Origin: Myxococcales bacterium
GTDB lineage: Bacteria; Myxococcota_A; Polyangia; Polyangiales; Polyangiaceae
Length of the DNA: 6,368 nt
Assembly (NCBI GenBank): GCA_023248785.1
Contig: JAHFDX010000232.1
Location: 1 to 6,368, forward strand
Reading direction: 5' to 3'
In this document: one piece after another, positions 1 to 5,476 of the stretch
Numbering within the stretch: the stretch's first letter is position 1
Layout of the letters: every line of letters begins with the position of its first letter
Position numbers and translations under genes: made by a program
Notes under the pieces: model-generated
Seen by the model: only the letters and a program-made list of their open reading frames with translations
Told to the model about the DNA's origin: nothing
The model's database searches: none

Positions 1-825
1 CCCAGCGAGATCACGGCCGCGTGGTGTCAGCGATTTGTACCACTCCCAAAGTTGGAAGACGTCGTGGCGGGCGCCGTGGGCCTGAACGATCGCGAGCTCG
101 GATACAACACAAGCTTCGTCTATCCTCGCCTTGGGATTGGTGAACTCACGAAGGCCATGGCGCGTGAGCTTCCGCAGATTGAGTACCGCCGTGCGCCGAA
201 GACGATCGACTATCAGAATAAACGACTCGTGTTTGAGGACGAAGACGAAATAGTAACTTACGATGCGCTGATATCAACGGCTCCGATGAAGGTGCTTGGC
301 AGCCTGCTTCTAGCACCGCCGATGCGGGTTCTAGAGGCAACGAGCTCGCTTCGGTGCCAGCTCCTTTATTACCTAGACGTCGCGACGAAGACGCCATCGA
401 AGAAAGACTTGCACTGGGTCTACGTTCCCGAGGAGAAGTACCCGTTCTACCGAATCGGTTGTTACTCAAACTTCAGCGCCGCGCTCGCGCCAACGAACAA
501 GGCATGTTTTTACGTGGAACTCACGAGCCGGACGGAACCCAACATGGAAACGCTTGTGCCGGAAGTTGCGCAGGCAATGACCGCGATGGGGTTTGTGGAT
601 CGTTCGGAAGATATTGAGTTCATGCGCCTGCGGAAGATCGACTTCGCATACGTGATTTTTGACGACGCATATTTCAGCGCACTCGAAACGTTGAAGCCGT
701 TCTATGAAGCGGCATCGATTGTGAGCGTCGGGAGATACGGCGGGTGGAATTATTCGTCGATGGAAGACGCGCTCTTGTTCGGGAGGGACGCAGCGCAGCG
801 TGCTCGGGCACACGCCCACGCATAA
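1..825 (+). CDS. FAD-dependent amine oxidoreductase, UDP-galactopyranose mutase-like (3' part)
   Basis: The reading frame is open from the first base, so the N-terminal FAD-binding Rossmann motif lies outside the window; 274 residues are visible. It matches the C-terminal two thirds of the flavin amine oxidase / UDP-galactopyranose-mutase-like family that often sits in polysaccharide gene clusters. Seen: LGYNTSFVYPRLGIGEL (visible residues 33-49), the loop preceding the flavin; YDALISTAP (87-95); HWVYVPEEKYPFYRIG (138-153); and the C-terminal flavin-contact block GRYGGWNYSSMEDALLFG (244-261). A TTG at 52 could be mistaken for a start, but homology-like sequence (TAAW...LPKLEDVV) continues upstream, so the gene is simply cut by the window edge. 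The loop usually written YPxxGGIG is one residue shorter here. Substrate unknown; a role in sugar or polysaccharide metabolism is inference. It could equally be called a protoporphyrinogen-oxidase-like protein. Confidence 0.85.
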   Translation, partial: PSEITAAWCQRFVPLPKLEDVVAGAVGLNDRELGYNTSFVYPRLGIGELTKAMARELPQIEYRRAPKTIDYQNKRLVFEDEDEIVTYDALISTAPMKVLGSLLLAPPMRVLEATSSLRCQLLYYLDVATKTPSKKDLHWVYVPEEKYPFYRIGCYSNFSAALAPTNKACFYVELTSRTEPNMETLVPEVAQAMTAMGFVDRSEDIEFMRLRKIDFAYVIFDDAYFSALETLKPFYEAASIVSVGRYGGWNYSSMEDALLFGRDAAQRARAHAHA

Positions 826-879
826 CGGATCGCGCAATAGGACACTGTAGGAACGCATCTTGCTCTTGACCCCGGTAAC

Positions 880-1314
880 ATGAAAAAAATCCTCGTTCTT
901 GTGGGAGTCGCCGGTGTCGTCATTTCATGTTCGGGTGCGATCGATGGCAGCCCACCTTCATCAGCGGATGCCGGACCGGACGGCGACGTCGGTGATCCAA
1001 AGGACGGAGCTGTCGAGGCGGGAGACGCTGTTGCGGATGCTCCAAGCGACGCCCCGCTTAGCGATACCGGGCCGCACGCCGAGCCTGTAAAATGTGGAGA
1101 CCTTACGTGCTCCGCCACGCAATATTGCTATTCGAAATGCACGTGCTGCGGGATCCCAATCGGCGATAGCGGCCTGAAGCCAAGTGGCACCTTCGAGTGT
1201 CGTCCACTGCCAACGGGTTGCACTGCCGAGAAGTTCTGCAATTGCAAGGAGGCGACGGTCCCCGGCGGCTGGTGCGACGCAAAGAACCGCACCACCTGGA
1301 TTCTGTGCGAATGA
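880..1314 (+). CDS. Cysteine-rich putative lipoprotein
   Basis: 144 residues starting at ATG 880. Lys2-Lys3 and a hydrophobic stretch (4-15) lead to a lipobox V-I-S-C with the lipidated Cys at 17, so it is probably exported and lipid-anchored. Residues 18-70 form a low-complexity linker rich in Asp, Ala, Gly, Pro and Ser, with repeated DA/DG/DAP units, typical of myxobacterial surface lipoproteins. Residues 71-144 form a compact domain with 12 cysteines (72, 77, 83, 87, 89, 90, 107, 114, 120, 122, 132, 143), enough for six disulfides. This again points to a location outside the cytoplasm. No enzymatic motif is visible and I do not recognise a named domain. There is no convincing Shine-Dalgarno directly upstream. 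It follows the oxidoreductase on the same strand by 54 bases, so co-transcription is possible. Function unknown. Confidence 0.8.
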   Translation: MKKILVLVGVAGVVISCSGAIDGSPPSSADAGPDGDVGDPKDGAVEAGDAVADAPSDAPLSDTGPHAEPVKCGDLTCSATQYCYSKCTCCGIPIGDSGLKPSGTFECRPLPTGCTAEKFCNCKEATVPGGWCDAKNRTTWILCE

Positions 1315-1441
1315 CGTGGTGATGACTGTGCCGAAGCGGCGCAGGTGCGACAGCGCGGTCATGGACCGTGAGAGAATAGATGAACATGTGTCTTTGAATC
1401 CGAGATCAACTCGCACATGCGGACCGCCCGGAACGCAGTGC

Positions 1442-1470
1442 TTGCAAATTGGGTTGCCTCGCAGTAGCAA
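1442..1470 (+). promoter_or_regulatory. Candidate sigma-70-like promoter of the tRNA gene
   Basis: TTGCAA (1442-1447) and TAGCAA (1465-1470) are separated by exactly 17 bases. That would place transcription start a few bases before the tRNA 5' end at 1485. The -35 matches 4 of 6 and the -10 only 3 of 6 consensus bases, so the main support is spacing and position. Confidence 0.3.
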
Positions 1471-1484
1471 CATGGGTCTCTATC

Positions 1485-1556
1485 GGGCGCATAACTCAGC
1501 GGTAGAGTGCCACCTTCACACGGTGGAAGTCGCAGGTTCAATCCCTGCTGCGCCCA
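1485..1556 (+). tRNA. tRNA-Val (anticodon CAC)
   Basis: A complete cloverleaf can be folded by hand. The acceptor stem is GGGCGCA with TGCGCCC (7 of 7 pairs). The D stem is ACTC/GAGT with a GG-containing D loop. The anticodon stem is CCACC/GGTGG with loop TTCACAC, giving U33 and anticodon CAC (reads GUG, valine). The T stem is GCAGG/CCTGC with loop TTCAATC. The discriminator is A73 at 1556. The following bases are CCG, so the terminal A of CCA is not encoded and must be added by CCA-adding enzyme. It is a single tRNA, not part of a visible cluster, with an intrinsic terminator 23 bases downstream. Confidence 0.97.
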
Positions 1557-1578
1557 CCGGGAAGAGCCAATAAAATCA

Positions 1579-1610
1579 GCCGGCTGGTGATTAGTACCCG
1601 CCGGTTTTTT
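1579..1610 (+). terminator. Rho-independent terminator of the tRNA-Val gene
   Basis: CCGGC (1580-1584) pairs with GCCGG (1600-1604). The stem is prolonged inward by GG/CC (1586-1587 with 1597-1598) after a T-C mismatch, leaving a 9-base loop. It is followed immediately by six T (1605-1610). Position just after the tRNA fits. An A-rich stretch on the 5' side (1571-1576) could give weak termination on the other strand, downstream of the Fic remnant. Confidence 0.85.
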
Positions 1611-1661
1611 CATTTCCTCCCCACTTGGTTGAGTGGCCTCCCCACTAAACTCCCCTATCAG

Positions 1662-2060
1662 TCACCTCATCCCAGTACGACCGTCGCACGTGTCGAGCTC
1701 GGTTCCGACCCTCAGGCGATCGACATAGCCTTGATACACAAAGGACCGGTCGCGCCTTCTTCCCGTCGTCTCGACGAGCACGCCAGCGTCCACAAGGAGC
1801 TCAATGCTTCGCCCTGCTGTGGGCTTTGTGGTGGCAGTGAGTTTCATCACGGATGCAACCGACACGACAGGATGTCGTGGCAAGAGTTCGAAGAGCCGAA
1901 GTGCAGCGAGCGACATGTCTGTACGCGCAAGAACACGCGACCGGTCTACAGCGACAAGGGCGAACAGCTTGCGCAGAGAGGCCACTGCTTCATCGGCAGT
2001 CGTGGCTACGCCATCGAGAAAAAAGTCGAGCCACCCTTCCCACTCGCCATCCGTTCGCAC
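1662..2060 (-). pseudogene. Fic family protein, C-terminal remnant
   Basis: About 132 residues on the minus strand (GTG at 2060; frame open back to 2078). They match the region that follows the catalytic core in Fic/DOC-type AMP-transferases that end in a winged helix. Seen: RTDGEWEGWLDFFLDGV (residues 2-18), a helical segment with ALRLFELL (52-59), a winged-helix-like part PVVSVASVMKLTATTKPTAGR (64-84), the turn-and-wing LLVDAGVLVETTGRRRDRSFVY (87-108), and a typical tail YVDRLRVGTEL. The diagnostic core motif HPFxDGNGRxGR and everything N-terminal are absent. All frames upstream to about 2200 lack it, and a TGA at 2079-2081 closes the frame. The remnant is therefore predicted to be catalytically dead: a truncated gene, or at most a stand-alone DNA-binding-like piece. 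An ATG at 2080-2082 lies one frame away across a run of seven A. Confidence 0.75.
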
Positions 2061-2142
2061 CGACTTTTTTTCGCTTGCTCATGCGATCAAATTCAGTTGG
2101 GTGGACACAGTGCTCGTTTACCCGCGCAGACACGCGCGCGTT

Positions 2143-2157
2143 ACTTGCGTGGCAAGT
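2143..2157. repeat. Short perfect inverted repeat
   Basis: ACTTGC (2143-2148), spacer GTG, GCAAGT (2152-2157). It lies in the spacer between the Fic remnant and the ATP-grasp gene and is not followed by a T run, so it is not a convincing terminator. Confidence 0.4.
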
Positions 2158-2172
2158 TAGGAAAGTAATCTT

Positions 2173-2209
2173 GACTAACGTTGAGTCTTAGTGAAGTGAA
2201 CGTTACTTC
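2173..2209. repeat. Cluster of AACGTT-centred dyad repeats
   Basis: Two near-palindromes, GACTAACGTTGAGTC (2173-2187) and GAAGTGAACGTTACTTC (2193-2209), each contain the self-complementary core AACGTT and each carry one extra G off centre. Together they form a larger perfect inverted repeat: TAACGTT (2176-2182), a 16-base spacer, AACGTTA (2199-2205). Core-to-core distance is 22 bases, about two helical turns. The second dyad overlaps the stop codon of the ATP-grasp gene. It could be a protein-binding site or a weak 3' stem-loop; no T tract supports intrinsic termination. Confidence 0.5.
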
Positions 2210-3144
2210 CGCGTGAGGCCCAAGCCATCTCTCCGCTGGTCCCCAAGAATGTGCCGACAATCACAGAGCATCATGCGCTGCACGAAGCGTTCGTGGCCAA
2301 TAAACCTATCGACAAGAGAGTCGCCCGGACCAAAATCGGGACGCGGATAGAACACGCCGCAGTAGGGGTTGATGTCCAAGAGGAAGAGCTCCCCCGTCGT
2401 TGCCCGACGTCGAATATCGAAGCGGCAGTAGTGATTGAGTTCGTGTTTTACAAACACAGGGACGACAAAGGCCTTGAGCTCTTGATCAAGCCGCGCGTCC
2501 TCTTCGCGCTTTTCGTCGAGGAATCGCATTCGGCATTGTTCTGAAAACGTGTCCCACTTTCGTTCGTAATCCAAAATGGCGCCGGGCACTTTGAATTCAA
2601 TTTCGATTGCAAACGCCGAGGGAGCCGTTGGGTCGTTCTCGTTTTCAACTACGAGTACATCGAACTCGCGACCGTCAATGAACTCTTCAACGAGCACATC
2701 CTCGCTAAAGCGCAGCTCGCTATGCGAATAAACTTTGGAGATGCCGATGCTCCCGCTCGATTCATTGAGCTTCATCACGACGGGAAACGGGATCGTGTCG
2801 CTCGGGGTGTACTCCTTGGGAACGCGCACGCCCGCGTGCCGAATGGACCGCTTGCTATAAAAGGGCCCACCCGTGCATGCGACACCAAGGGAAACGACGT
2901 TTGAAGGCGTTAGATCCGTAAAGTTGAGCACATACTCATATTGATTTTTCTCGAGGAACACATCGATATCGGCAATCGATTCGGTGTCCGATCGAAAGTA
3001 CACATCCGCCGTCTTGAGCATCGAGTAGTCGCTGTGGTGCTCTTCTTCGGTATCGTCTGCGAGAACGAGAATTTTGACGGGCTCGGCTTGCTCGAGCTTC
3101 TTCTGGAGCCGCCTCGCTGCTTCCCGTAGGTGCGGGGAAATCAT
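2203..3144 (-). CDS. ATP-grasp ligase, D-alanine-D-alanine-ligase-like
   Basis: An ATP-grasp enzyme, expected to join a carboxylate to an amine through an acyl-phosphate using ATP and Mg. Positions use the longest frame (328 residues, GTG at 3189). A Rossmann-like pre-ATP-grasp region covers about 37-130 (VKILVLADD, HHSDYSML, LNFTDL). The ATP-binding part has PVVMKLNESSGSIGISKV (136-153), with nucleotide Lys140 and the Gly/Ser loop. The hinge is VLVEEFIDGREF (165-176). The metal-binding end has CRFDIRR (255-261) and LDINPYCGVFYP (271-282). These motifs and the length resemble Ddl enzymes, but the final motif is DINPYCG rather than the usual EINTxPG, so the substrate may not be D-alanine. I prefer ATG 3144 (residue 16) because the extra 15 residues show no family-like sequence. 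Neither start has a good Shine-Dalgarno. The Fic remnant lies 143 bases downstream; no partner gene reveals the substrate. Confidence 0.8.
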   Translation of the reverse strand: MISPHLREAARRLQKKLEQAEPVKILVLADDTEEEHHSDYSMLKTADVYFRSDTESIADIDVFLEKNQYEYVLNFTDLTPSNVVSLGVACTGGPFYSKRSIRHAGVRVPKEYTPSDTIPFPVVMKLNESSGSIGISKVYSHSELRFSEDVLVEEFIDGREFDVLVVENENDPTAPSAFAIEIEFKVPGAILDYERKWDTFSEQCRMRFLDEKREEDARLDQELKAFVVPVFVKHELNHYCRFDIRRRATTGELFLLDINPYCGVFYPRPDFGPGDSLVDRFIGHERFVQRMMLCDCRHILGDQRRDGLGLTRK

Positions 3145-3253
3145 GATGGTTGCCCACGATCTACCACGGGGTTCATCAAGCCATGGCACTCGTTAGCGAG
3201 CGACGTCCCGGATTTCGATCGATGGAAATGTTGACTCAATCACTACAACGCCG

Positions 3254-3724
3254 GTGCTTGCATGGGATGCGCAAAACCCTGGCAATACGTGGTATTTCAT
3301 GACGTCGACCAGCACGTATGACTCACCTGGTACCGAGCACAAACTCACCCCGTGCTTTCGCAAGGCGGGCGCAAACACTTGGGATTACAAGGTGCCGGCA
3401 GACGGCTCGGAGATTACGGCCGGTGTTGCCGGGACGAACGTAGAAATCGGCAATGGCGCGCTCGCGTTTGCCGCCGATGCGCTCGGCAACATCTATCTTG
3501 CAAGCCGCGAAGTCGGCGAGAGCGTGCGCGTTGGTCAAATTGCAACGGCTCGCTTCGCCGCAGTCGATCGCTTGCAGTGGATAGGCGATCACCTGTTTGT
3601 TCCGACCCTTGAGTCAGGTGACGCACGCGTAGGAACTCCCACGACCGAAGGCCGCGGGAGTGTGACGCAGGGAGCACTTGAGAAGTTCTCCAACACCGTC
3701 GAGCCTGGGTGCGTACACCAATAG
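3254..3724 (+). CDS. Hypothetical protein, probably 5'-truncated surface/propeller-like fragment
   Basis: 156 residues from GTG 3254. The frame is open back to a TAG at 3194, and the upstream codons (RISIDGNVDSITTTPV) read as a smooth continuation, so the listed start is only the first usable codon. There is no signal peptide. Two stretches look like beta-propeller blades: PVLAWDAQNPGNTWYFMTS near the start and GALAFAADALGNIYLAS near residues 68-84. Two cysteines remain, one mid-chain and one near the C terminus (PGCVHQ). A protein that starts inside a blade and lacks an export signal is best read as the 3' remnant of a longer exported gene, whose 5' part was lost at the junction with the divergent ATP-grasp gene near 3190. 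I do not recognise the family. It may instead be a small cytoplasmic protein. Confidence 0.5.
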   Translation: MLAWDAQNPGNTWYFMTSTSTYDSPGTEHKLTPCFRKAGANTWDYKVPADGSEITAGVAGTNVEIGNGALAFAADALGNIYLASREVGESVRVGQIATARFAAVDRLQWIGDHLFVPTLESGDARVGTPTTEGRGSVTQGALEKFSNTVEPGCVHQ

Positions 3725-3856
3725 ACGAGTCCCCTCACGGAATCGGAACGGTGCGGTTCTGTTCGTACCATGCGGCAGCAAGCAGCTCGCGGATCTCAAC
3801 GGCACGTCTGGGCAATGGGCGCCTCACCCGCGCAGTGATTGCAGCATCTCCCAACC
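3725..3856. other. Intergenic spacer between convergent reading frames
   Basis: 132 bases between the stop of the plus-strand fragment and the stop of the minus-strand transglutaminase gene. I see only an imperfect stem: GCAAT/ATTGC (3812-3816 with 3838-3842) enclosing GCGC/GCGC (3819-3822 with 3830-3833), without a T run on either side. There is no convincing terminator or gene. Confidence 0.4.
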
Positions 3857-5350
3857 TTACAACCCCCGAACAAGCTTCGCCGTAAGCGTGACCTTGCTGC
3901 CAGGTTTCATCGGGCGCACGCGAATGTAATAGCTCACCCCACTGCCCGCGGTCGCAACTGTGCAGCTCTCGCTCGTTGTTGGCCCGGTCGACTTGCAGGT
4001 GTAAGCGTCGACGGATGGATACATCCCGGCACGAACGTAGAGATCCGCGTTGCCCTCGCCTGTCATCGTCACGGTCACTGTCGTCTTTTCGGGAGCACCG
4101 ATGACGAGATATTTGGACACGTCGGCCAACATGAAGTCGCTGAGCAAAACCCGCGTTTCCGTGCGCATCTTCGGATCATCGGCAAGCGCGGTGAGCGCCT
4201 TGACATCGCCGTACGAGATCATGCCGAACATTGCAGACTTCGTTGGGTCGGAAACAGGCCACCACGCAAAGTCGGGATGATCCCCGCCGTCAGTGCTCCC
4301 TAACCATTCCCCGCTCACGACACGATCGTCCGCGTCGACTGCGAGAACATATCGGAAGTGTGCCGTCTCGGTGAGCGTCCCCGCGTTTTCGGAACGCGAG
4401 ACACGCGCAGACTTGACGTAGCGGAAGTCCATCGCCACATCGAAAAATCGCTTCGCAAGCGTACTCGCCACGGTGTTGGAATTGGGGCCGATCAATTTGT
4501 ACACGTCTTTCTTCGAGATCTCCTTGAGGTGCCCGTCCACCGCGTTGGTAATCGTGTACCCCCTCGCAGGCTCGTTCCACACTTCTAGATTTGCCGTACG
4601 ATCGTAGACGAAACCTGTGTGCTGCAGGCCGATCATGTTGGTGACGAGCACGTGCCACGCACCTGCATCCGACACGCGGCACTCACGATTGGCATGGCCA
4701 GTCTGGTCAGTAACTTTTGCAGTCCCGCTCGCACTGCATGAAGCAGGAAGAGATACCGGATGAACTCCCCCTTCGGCATATAGGACACCCATCAGCGCTT
4801 CGATGTCGGCGGGATAAAATGTAATACCGTTGTAGACAATTGGTGCCGAGGGGATGCGTTCATGAACCGCCGAAGAGGCAACCCCGTGGCAAATTCCCCA
4901 CCACGTGGGAATGCACGATTTTGTCTTCCCGGTTCCTACGCATACCGAGCCATCGTTGTCAGCTGCGCAGTCGTCGGACGTCAAGCATGTTCGGCGATCG
5001 CGCGGAGCTGCCCCGACACCCAGTTTCGCGCTGATGGCGGAGGCGAAGCCGGGACGTCTAAACGCGCGCTCGAACTTCTCTGCGGGCGACAATGTGCCCG
5101 GTCCGTCCCACCTTCGATTGATGCTGTCTTCGGCCGTGGGCCAATAATCGGACGCCGCAGGTAACGGCTGAGTTTCGCCTTCGACAGGGAGGTTCACAAC
5201 CTCGTAAATGAAGTTCTCGCTCACACGCGCGGGCCTGTCCGACCGAGTCCACTGGTCAGCAGAAGAGGTTTCGCCGACGTCATCGCCTGACGCCATGCAG
5301 CCTGCTGGGATCGCGAGGGCGAGGATGGAAACCACGTATTTCGTTGCCAT
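3857..5350 (-). CDS. Secreted transglutaminase of the elicitor (GP42) type with C-terminal PPC domain
   Basis: 497 residues from ATG 5350. The signal sequence has a hydrophobic core (5-14) and ends P-A-G-C18, a probable lipobox although Pro at -3 is unusual. Residues 68-375 match the transglutaminase-elicitor family known from Phytophthora GP42: YWPTAEDSINRRW (69-81), LSPAEKFERAF (87-97), and a disulfide-type module C122-x5-C128-x8-C137-x8-C146. The candidate nucleophile Cys154 is in PTWWGICHG, His233 in AWHVLVTN, and Asp250 in FVYDRTA. GEWLGSTDGGDHPDFAWWP (347-365) is also typical of the family. EVWNEPARGY (256-265) aligns with the Pep-13 elicitor segment. Residues about 408-495 form a pre-peptidase C-terminal (PPC) beta-sandwich with GNADLYVRAG (433-442) and paired Cys452/Cys463. 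The expected reaction is Gln-Lys isopeptide crosslinking outside the cell; the substrate is unknown. There is no strong Shine-Dalgarno. It is divergent from the membrane-protein gene. Confidence 0.88.
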   Translation of the reverse strand: MATKYVVSILALAIPAGCMASGDDVGETSSADQWTRSDRPARVSENFIYEVVNLPVEGETQPLPAASDYWPTAEDSINRRWDGPGTLSPAEKFERAFRRPGFASAISAKLGVGAAPRDRRTCLTSDDCAADNDGSVCVGTGKTKSCIPTWWGICHGVASSAVHERIPSAPIVYNGITFYPADIEALMGVLYAEGGVHPVSLPASCSASGTAKVTDQTGHANRECRVSDAGAWHVLVTNMIGLQHTGFVYDRTANLEVWNEPARGYTITNAVDGHLKEISKKDVYKLIGPNSNTVASTLAKRFFDVAMDFRYVKSARVSRSENAGTLTETAHFRYVLAVDADDRVVSGEWLGSTDGGDHPDFAWWPVSDPTKSAMFGMISYGDVKALTALADDPKMRTETRVLLSDFMLADVSKYLVIGAPEKTTVTVTMTGEGNADLYVRAGMYPSVDAYTCKSTGPTTSESCTVATAGSGVSYYIRVRPMKPGSKVTLTAKLVRGL

Positions 5351-5382
5351 TTGGTGCTGCTTTCGACGCCGCTCCGTGCGGA

Positions 5383-5412
5383 CGAGCGCTCGGGGAATGA
5401 ACGCTCGCGGGG
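5383..5412. promoter_or_regulatory. Repeat pair in the divergent intergenic region
   Basis: CGCTCGGGG (5387-5395) and CGCTCGCGGGG (5402-5412) form an imperfect direct repeat 15 bases apart. The first half also contains the 8-base palindrome GAGCGCTC (5385-5392), and CGAGCG (5383-5388) is complementary to CGCTCG (5402-5407). The site lies about 35-60 bases upstream of the transglutaminase start and upstream of the membrane-protein start, so it could be an operator for either. I cannot place a clear -10/-35 pair. Confidence 0.25.
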
Positions 5413-5462
5413 TTTAACACATTGTTGCCATCGGGGCGATTGGCGTGCTTGTTTTTGCTTCC

Positions 5463-5470
5463 AAGGCAGG
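5463..5470 (+). promoter_or_regulatory. Ribosome binding site supporting the TTG start at 5477
   Basis: AAGGCAGG ends six bases before TTG 5477. It is the only purine-rich Shine-Dalgarno-like sequence in front of an in-frame start codon of the downstream membrane protein. It argues against the earlier TTG (5351) and GTG (5354) in the same frame. Confidence 0.5.
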
Positions 5471-5476
5471 TGCAAA

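Noticed and set aside
1354..1370. Hairpin CGCGGTC/GACCGTG after the lipoprotein gene as a terminator
   Set aside because: The stem is about seven pairs including a wobble, and no T run follows; the downstream sequence is AGAGAATAG.
961..1473. 170-codon minus-strand frame opposite the lipoprotein
   Set aside because: It overlaps the lipoprotein gene, which has a signal sequence and organised cysteines; the antisense frame shows no domain or start signal.
1359..1613. Minus-strand reading frame with WAQQGLNLRLPPCEGG-type sequence
   Set aside because: It is the antisense translation of the tRNA-Val gene, a well-known kind of spurious protein call.
1616..1645. CCTCCCCACT repeated twice with CCACT/AGTGG inverted pieces
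   Set aside because: The units are only 5-10 bases in a low-complexity C-rich stretch just after the terminator; chance is sufficient.
1587..2168. 193-codon plus-strand frame
   Set aside because: It starts within the tRNA terminator and runs antisense to the Fic remnant, whose frame carries the recognisable family motifs.
1485..2220. tRNA-Val as integration (att) site of a mobile element
   Set aside because: The neighbouring truncated genes invited this, but no second copy of the tRNA 3' end and no integrase are visible in the window.
3812..3842. Imperfect stem between convergent frames as a terminator
   Set aside because: It contains a large internal loop and has no T tract on either strand.
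4290..4682. 130-codon minus-strand frame inside the transglutaminase gene
   Set aside because: It is the same strand in a different frame, Arg-rich, and a shadow of the well-supported gene.
5351..5476. N-terminal extension of the membrane protein from TTG 5351
   Set aside because: The extension would start adjacent to the divergent gene's ATG with no room for a ribosome site, and it is Cys/Arg-rich and unlike a membrane-protein N terminus.
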